A DNA stretch of 11,642 bases from Saccoglossus kowalevskii (taxonomy: Eukaryota > Hemichordata > Enteropneusta > Harrimaniidae), in NCBI RefSeq assembly GCF_000003605.2, contig NW_003151771.1, forward strand, positions 103,854 through 115,495, written 5' to 3'. The notes under the pieces were generated by a model that saw nothing but the letters and a program-made list of their open reading frames with translations, searched no databases and was not told the origin of the DNA. Shown piece after piece: positions 8,137 through 11,642 of this stretch. The translations under genes were made by a program, and so were the position numbers. How positions within the stretch are numbered: position 1 is the first letter of the stretch; each line of letters begins with the position of its first letter.

Positions 8137-8666
8137 GCTTGTTCTCTTGGTTTTGGTGTACATTGTACATTAATAAATGTGACAACTACATGTACATGAT
8201 ATCGGTGAAGTCATGTGATTATAAGGCCAAAGAAAAAAAATAATTGTTTCCGATAACCCCACCCACCCACATTTGCAATTTGTCTGTTTTTATGCAATTG
8301 AGCAATGACTCTAAGGAAATCCATTATAATTACCTCCGGTAACTTGCATTTTGTGGTCATTTGCTCGTAATTGCAGCTCTTTATTAATTAAATACATGAT
8401 TGTGATAGAAATAATTTGTTAAAAGGTGGTGCATTCAGGGAAAAATAAACTAAAATAAATAAAAACCCTACCCGCCTACTTAACATATGTTAGCTTGTTA
8501 TTGGAAACAAGAAATTGTTTTCCCTGGCCTAAATAGTACACATCTCTAGAATAAGTAGATAGTACACATGACCTTTTGATTGGTCACTTTCACAAGAACT
8601 GTTACATTGTACTAACAGAAGGTTTTACTGTGATCACAATTGTTAAGTATACAATTAATATTTTAG
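8137..8666. other. Intronic DNA without a gene
   Basis: AT-rich. A short (CCCA)n tract lies at 8258-8271. The 11-mer ATAGTACACAT is repeated at 8533-8543 and 8559-8569 (26 bp apart). No gene is supported. Confidence 0.5.
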
Positions 8667-8730
8667 GTCCTACGATGTACTACTGTGGCGCTGAATGCCA
8701 CGTCAGAGGTGGCCTCAATCTTGAATGCAG
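8667..8730 (+). other. Possible exon or decayed exon copy (GC-richer block)
   Basis: An acceptor-like ATTAATATTTTAG ends at 8666. If spliced to the exon at 1955, the split codon becomes GGT and the frame stays open: GPTMYYCGAECHVRGGLNLEC and onward to a stop at 8861. The block is clearly less AT-rich than its surroundings and encodes CG.EC and EC motifs that faintly recall zinc-ribbon proteins such as the small RNA polymerase subunit RPABC4. That resemblance is short and could be chance. The pyrimidine tract is poor and I see no strong donor afterwards; the low-complexity AT-rich tail (8735-8860) is not protein-like. Treat it as a hypothesis only. Confidence 0.2.
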
Positions 8731-8736
8731 AGCATA

Positions 8737-9204
8737 TACATGTATATGTATAACCTTTCAGAAAGTCAGAAGAAAACATAAAAAAAATCAGAATTTACTG
8801 AAGAAACCAACAACTTGGCTTGTGCATAATATGACATCTACGTTGCATGTATTTTCCAGCTGAATGAAAAAAATATTAACATATAATTATTCTGTCATTC
8901 ATAACATGGGATGTTCAAATGTTGATTTAATTTAATTTGATCAACTGGTGGCAATTTTCGTCCACAAAACATAATTTCAACATGCCATCAACAATTTTTC
9001 TGGGTGGATTTCATTCAAGTGTGTTCATTTTGTATATCACACTTGGTGGGGGCACTGATACAAATTTCATGATTTAATCAGAACGAGTGACTGGCGACCA
9101 TTTTGTTTTATTTTTCAAATGTCCTTCATTGTTTGAAATCCAAACATGCACTGTGTGATGACAACCACCTTTTAAGACAAGACAAATCATCATTGTATGT
9201 ACAG
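8737..9204. other. Intronic DNA without a gene
   Basis: AT-rich sequence, TACATGTA at 8737-8744, and a 6-bp inverted pair GTTGAT/ATCAAC around 8922-8945. Nothing else is supported. Confidence 0.5.
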
Positions 9205-9290
9205 TCAGTCCTGTGTATAGAGACAACCCAATGGTCTTTGTAGACAGTAGGTCTTTATATAAAAAATATTTTGCTATGTACATGTATTGC
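9205..9290. repeat. Degenerate short repeat, ~17 bp, GGTCTTTRTA core
   Basis: GTCCTGTGTATAGAGACAA, GGTCTTTGTAGACAGTA and GGTCTTTATATAAA follow one another from about 9209. Related fragments are scattered downstream: GGTCTCTATATGAAG (about 9401) and GGTCTGTATGCACAGG (about 9448). This looks like the remains of a short-period array or dispersed repeat. The evidence is by eye and the copies are few. Confidence 0.35.
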
Positions 9291-11002
9291 GATCTCGTAT
9301 GTTTGGCAAAATGTGTGCAGAAAAAAACAACCTTTATCTGGGTTGATTAAAATAAAAGAAGTGTGACTCGGGGGGAATCATTGTTTTATCATCAGTTATT
9401 TGGTCTCTATATGAAGTCTAATCTGCAAAAATATTGCTGAAAGTGTGGTCTGTATGCACAGGTTGCCTTGGGACTGACTAAAGTGTTTACTATAGGCATT
9501 TAGTCTATCTATTAATAAAAAGGTGGTCACTAACTCAGGTTTTATTGTATATTTTAACTTTCACCATTTATATATCAAACCATTATGACCGTAATGACTC
9601 CATGTTTTATTTGTAGTACAGTGTAATATGTCAGTCATAATGTTTCCATTTTTAAGTTGAAGTGAGCATGTGAACATCATGATGTTGAAATAAAATATGG
9701 TCGTTGAGTAGTACATCATTCTTCCCGTGCAATCAAGCATCTATTCAACCAAACACAATGAAGTAGATGATGTCATTGAAAATAACTGGCTGTTTATAAA
9801 AATAAGTCACTTAGGCCAAGAGAAAAATATTCATATCGCCATTTTGTTCTGGTTTTTGTCAGAATTTTAGAGAAAAAAAATAAAGATAATTTCAATTTTT
9901 ATGAAAAATCAAAATACAATTTATATGCCATTTTTAAAGCAAATAAAAAAAATATGCCTTAATTGTTTTTTTAGAAGACAAATTGGCCAGACTATTCTGG
10001 GTCTTGAAGATAATTACTAATAATAATTCCTATTTTTTTCTGAATTAAAACTACAATTTTACTTTAAAAATAGATCAACATGCAAAATATACTAAATAAT
10101 TTAGTTCTATAATCATTTCATTGATTTCCCATGCAATTCATCATACATCTTGTATGTTCCCTTATCGTGCCTCTGTTTATGGGGTACATGTACATGTATA
10201 TATGTCAGTCTGAATGACTAAGCCATGCCTTGAATTGTTATTCAATATTATGTCAAGGATTCCTGTCTATGATGTCAGACTTTCTTTGTACATGCTGTCT
10301 TGCTAATATACAGCCTATATATTACATAGACCCATCATTCACAGTAAAAACAGGGACTTGTTGATTAATAAAGTAAATAATTTAATACCAGGCCATTGCC
10401 ACATACTTTTTTCTTGATTTGGTTATCCTGTCAAGATATCTAACCTGTGGCTATTACTGGACCCTGAATATTCAACAACCAATTTTTTAACAAAAACCGT
10501 ACTAAATAAATAAATATTTGTTTTCAAAATTTCCAGTTATTATATTTAATATGTCAATAAAAATATTCGTACAAAATAATTAAAATTATGTATGCTTGAA
10601 GGTTAATATTATTATAAAATATTATTCTTTAAGATATCTTGAAAAAACATAATTTTATTCAGGATGGTTTATGGCTGACACTTACCAGTATGCATCAAAA
10701 TGAAATCCCACTAATATGTTGCATGTAATGTTTACAAACTGACTTTCATTGACATGATGGGGCAAGCATAGATCAAACATACTGTAATTATGTATACATA
10801 TTTGTTTTCGTATTTTCAATGTTTCATGTTTTGGTCATGTATTTTTTTCAATTTTTGTTTAAACATGAATATGTGCATATCACTGCCACCATGCATACAC
10901 AATATTTCTGATCATTTGTTATGTCAGAAAGATGAAAATACCTAATTCCTATGCAAAATTTCGGCCAGGTAACCTAAAAAACACAAATGCCATAGTTTTG
11001 GG
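9291..11002. other. Intronic DNA without a gene
   Basis: Strongly AT-rich. Small structures: inverted pair CATTATGAC (9581-9589) and GTCATAATG (9634-9642); perfect 14-bp palindrome AACATCATGATGTT (9673-9686); TACATGTACATGTA at 10185-10198. A donor-like CCAG|GTAACC occurs at 10968 without an exon that fits. No gene is supported. Confidence 0.5.
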
Positions 11003-11008
11003 TTTTTT

Positions 11009-11039
11009 GACTCCCGTGTGCGAAGCACAAAAGGGATTC
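11009..11039 (+). repeat. Two-tier stem-loop in the element head
   Basis: GACTCCC (11009-11015) pairs with GGGATTC (11033-11039) with one mismatch. Inside it TGTGC (11017-11021) pairs perfectly with GCACA (11025-11029) around a GAA loop. The diverged copy at 5717 keeps the right arm as GGGAGTC, which would make the outer stem perfect. Confidence 0.7.
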
Positions 11040-11052
11040 TTTACAGTTACCC

Positions 11053-11095
11053 TGTCTGTATGTCTGTATGTCTGTATGTATGTATGTATGTATGT
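11053..11095. repeat. Tetranucleotide microsatellite (TCTG/TATG)
   Basis: TGTCTGTATGTCTGTATG passes into a purer (TATG)n run ending near 11095, about ten tetranucleotide units overall. It lies between the hairpin head and the tandem core of the element and creates a short spurious open frame rich in Cys, Val and Tyr. Confidence 0.9.
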
Positions 11096-11104
11096 CACTT
11101 TTTT

Positions 11105-11642
11105 TGTTCCACCGTTATCTCAAAAACCACTAATCAAATTTTGGTGAAACTTGGTACATAGATGCTCTGGGATAATGCGCAGAGTTGATTAGGTTTTGGT
11201 AAAAATTCATAAATATTAATTACCTAATTTGCATGATAATTAGCTGATTTTTAGCTGTTCCATGACTGTTCCACTGATATCTGAAGAACCACTCATTGGA
11301 TTTTGATGAAACTTGGCACATGGATGCTCTGAACTATCGCAGATTTGATTAGTTTGGGGTAAAAATCTATGAATATTAATTACCTATTTTGCATAATAAT
11401 TAACTGATTTTAAGCTGTTCCATGACTGTTCCACTGATATTTGAAGAACCACTCATTGGATTTCGATGAAACTTGGCACATGGATGCTCTGAACTAGTGC
11501 GCAGATTTGATTAGTTTTGGGTAAAAATCTATGAATATTAATTACCCAATTTGCATAATAAGTAACTGATTTTAAGCTGTTCCTGACTGTTCCACTGATT
11601 TTTGAAGAACCACTCATTGGATTTCAATGAAACTTGGCACAT
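11105..11642. repeat. Tandem ~161-bp repeat, three full units plus a partial fourth
   Basis: Anchored on TGTTCCAC, units start at 11105, 11267, 11427 and 11588 (periods 162, 160 and 161 bp). Common landmarks are GAA(C/G)CACT-like ACCACT(A/C)AT, GATGAAACTTGGCACATGGA, GATGCTCTG, CGCAGA(T/G)TTGATTAG, GAATATTAATTACC and TTTGCATAATAA. Units 2-4 are close to each other, while unit 1, next to the microsatellite, is the most diverged. That fits homogenisation within the array and a decayed edge. Confidence 0.9.

Larger units (their letters stand above)
1956..11642 (+). other. Presumed first coding intron (continues past window)
   Basis: From the GTAAGT donor to the window end there is no secure exon. 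Open frames are short, AT-rich and without family features, apart from those created by tandem repeats. Several acceptor-like AG sites exist (3483, 4765, 5830, 6583, 8666), but those at 4765 and 6583 meet a stop within a dozen codons in the phase set by exon 1. The one at 8666 stays open in the right phase and is listed separately. Confidence 0.55.
11003..11642 (+). mobile_element. Composite repeat element: hairpin head, microsatellite, ~161-bp tandem core (partial)
   Basis: From left to right: a T6 run, a head able to fold as a stem-loop (11009-11039), a conserved GGGATTCTTTACAGTTACCC stretch, a TSTG/TATG microsatellite, then a tandem core of ~161-bp units that leaves the window. Hairpin plus tetranucleotide microsatellite plus ~160-bp core repeats is the organisation described for the pearl/CvA family of non-autonomous elements in bivalves, which have been linked to Helitron-like transposons. 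Similarity here is architectural; I have not compared sequences. There is no protein-coding capacity. The right end, copy number and insertion site are outside the window. Confidence 0.6.

Noticed and set aside
7720-8243. Open frames of 64-78 codons
   Set aside because: They lie across the composite repeat at 7750-8136 and reflect its units and T-rich runs. The hydrophobic look comes from base composition.
10932-11147. Open frame with a VCLYVCMYVCMYV-like run
   Set aside because: It is produced by the TCTG/TATG microsatellite inside the element.
1-11642. CRISPR array, bacterial operon or phage content
   Set aside because: The 33-bp array has no distinct spacers, and the window shows eukaryotic splice sites and animal-type repeats with no bacterial gene structure.

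Overview
The window looks like AT-rich, non-coding nuclear DNA from a marine invertebrate animal. Support: consensus eukaryotic splice sites, one very short coding exon in a long non-coding stretch, no bacterial-type gene packing, many old dispersed repeats, tetranucleotide microsatellite, and marked excess of the palindrome TACATGTA. My impression is a lophotrochozoan such as a mollusc, or an invertebrate deuterostome, but nothing here fixes the phylum.

Layout. Positions 1-403 hold a degenerate tandem repeat. Positions 404-1668 are upstream non-coding DNA or an upstream intron, with a weak TATA/initiator candidate near 1365-1394. Positions 1669-1955 form the only convincing exon: a good acceptor, a 5' leader with two small upstream ORFs, an ATG at 1883, 24 codons, and a strong GTAAGT donor in phase 1. 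The rest of the window reads as the first intron of that gene (more than 9.6 kb), with the remaining coding exons outside or not recognisable. I cannot name the gene from 24 residues.

The intron holds a 33-bp minisatellite (2557-3139) with higher-order duplication, a pair of abutting DNA hairpins (4134-4167), a truncated repeat head (5717-5783), a 223-bp MITE with perfect 13-bp terminal inverted repeats (6768-6990), an old composite repeat with two ~155-bp units (about 7750-8136), an isolated GC-richer block that could be an exon or a decayed copy of one (8667-8730), and at the right end a larger composite element (11003-11642): hairpin head, tetranucleotide microsatellite, then tandem ~161-bp units running off the window.

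There is no multi-gene system here. The interest lies in the repeats. The two composite elements share an architecture and probably a related unit, the MITE arm resembles the unit of the array at 1-403, and the head of the right-hand element recurs 5.3 kb upstream. The long antisense open frames over 2453-3111 are by-products of a stop-free 33-bp unit and are not genes.
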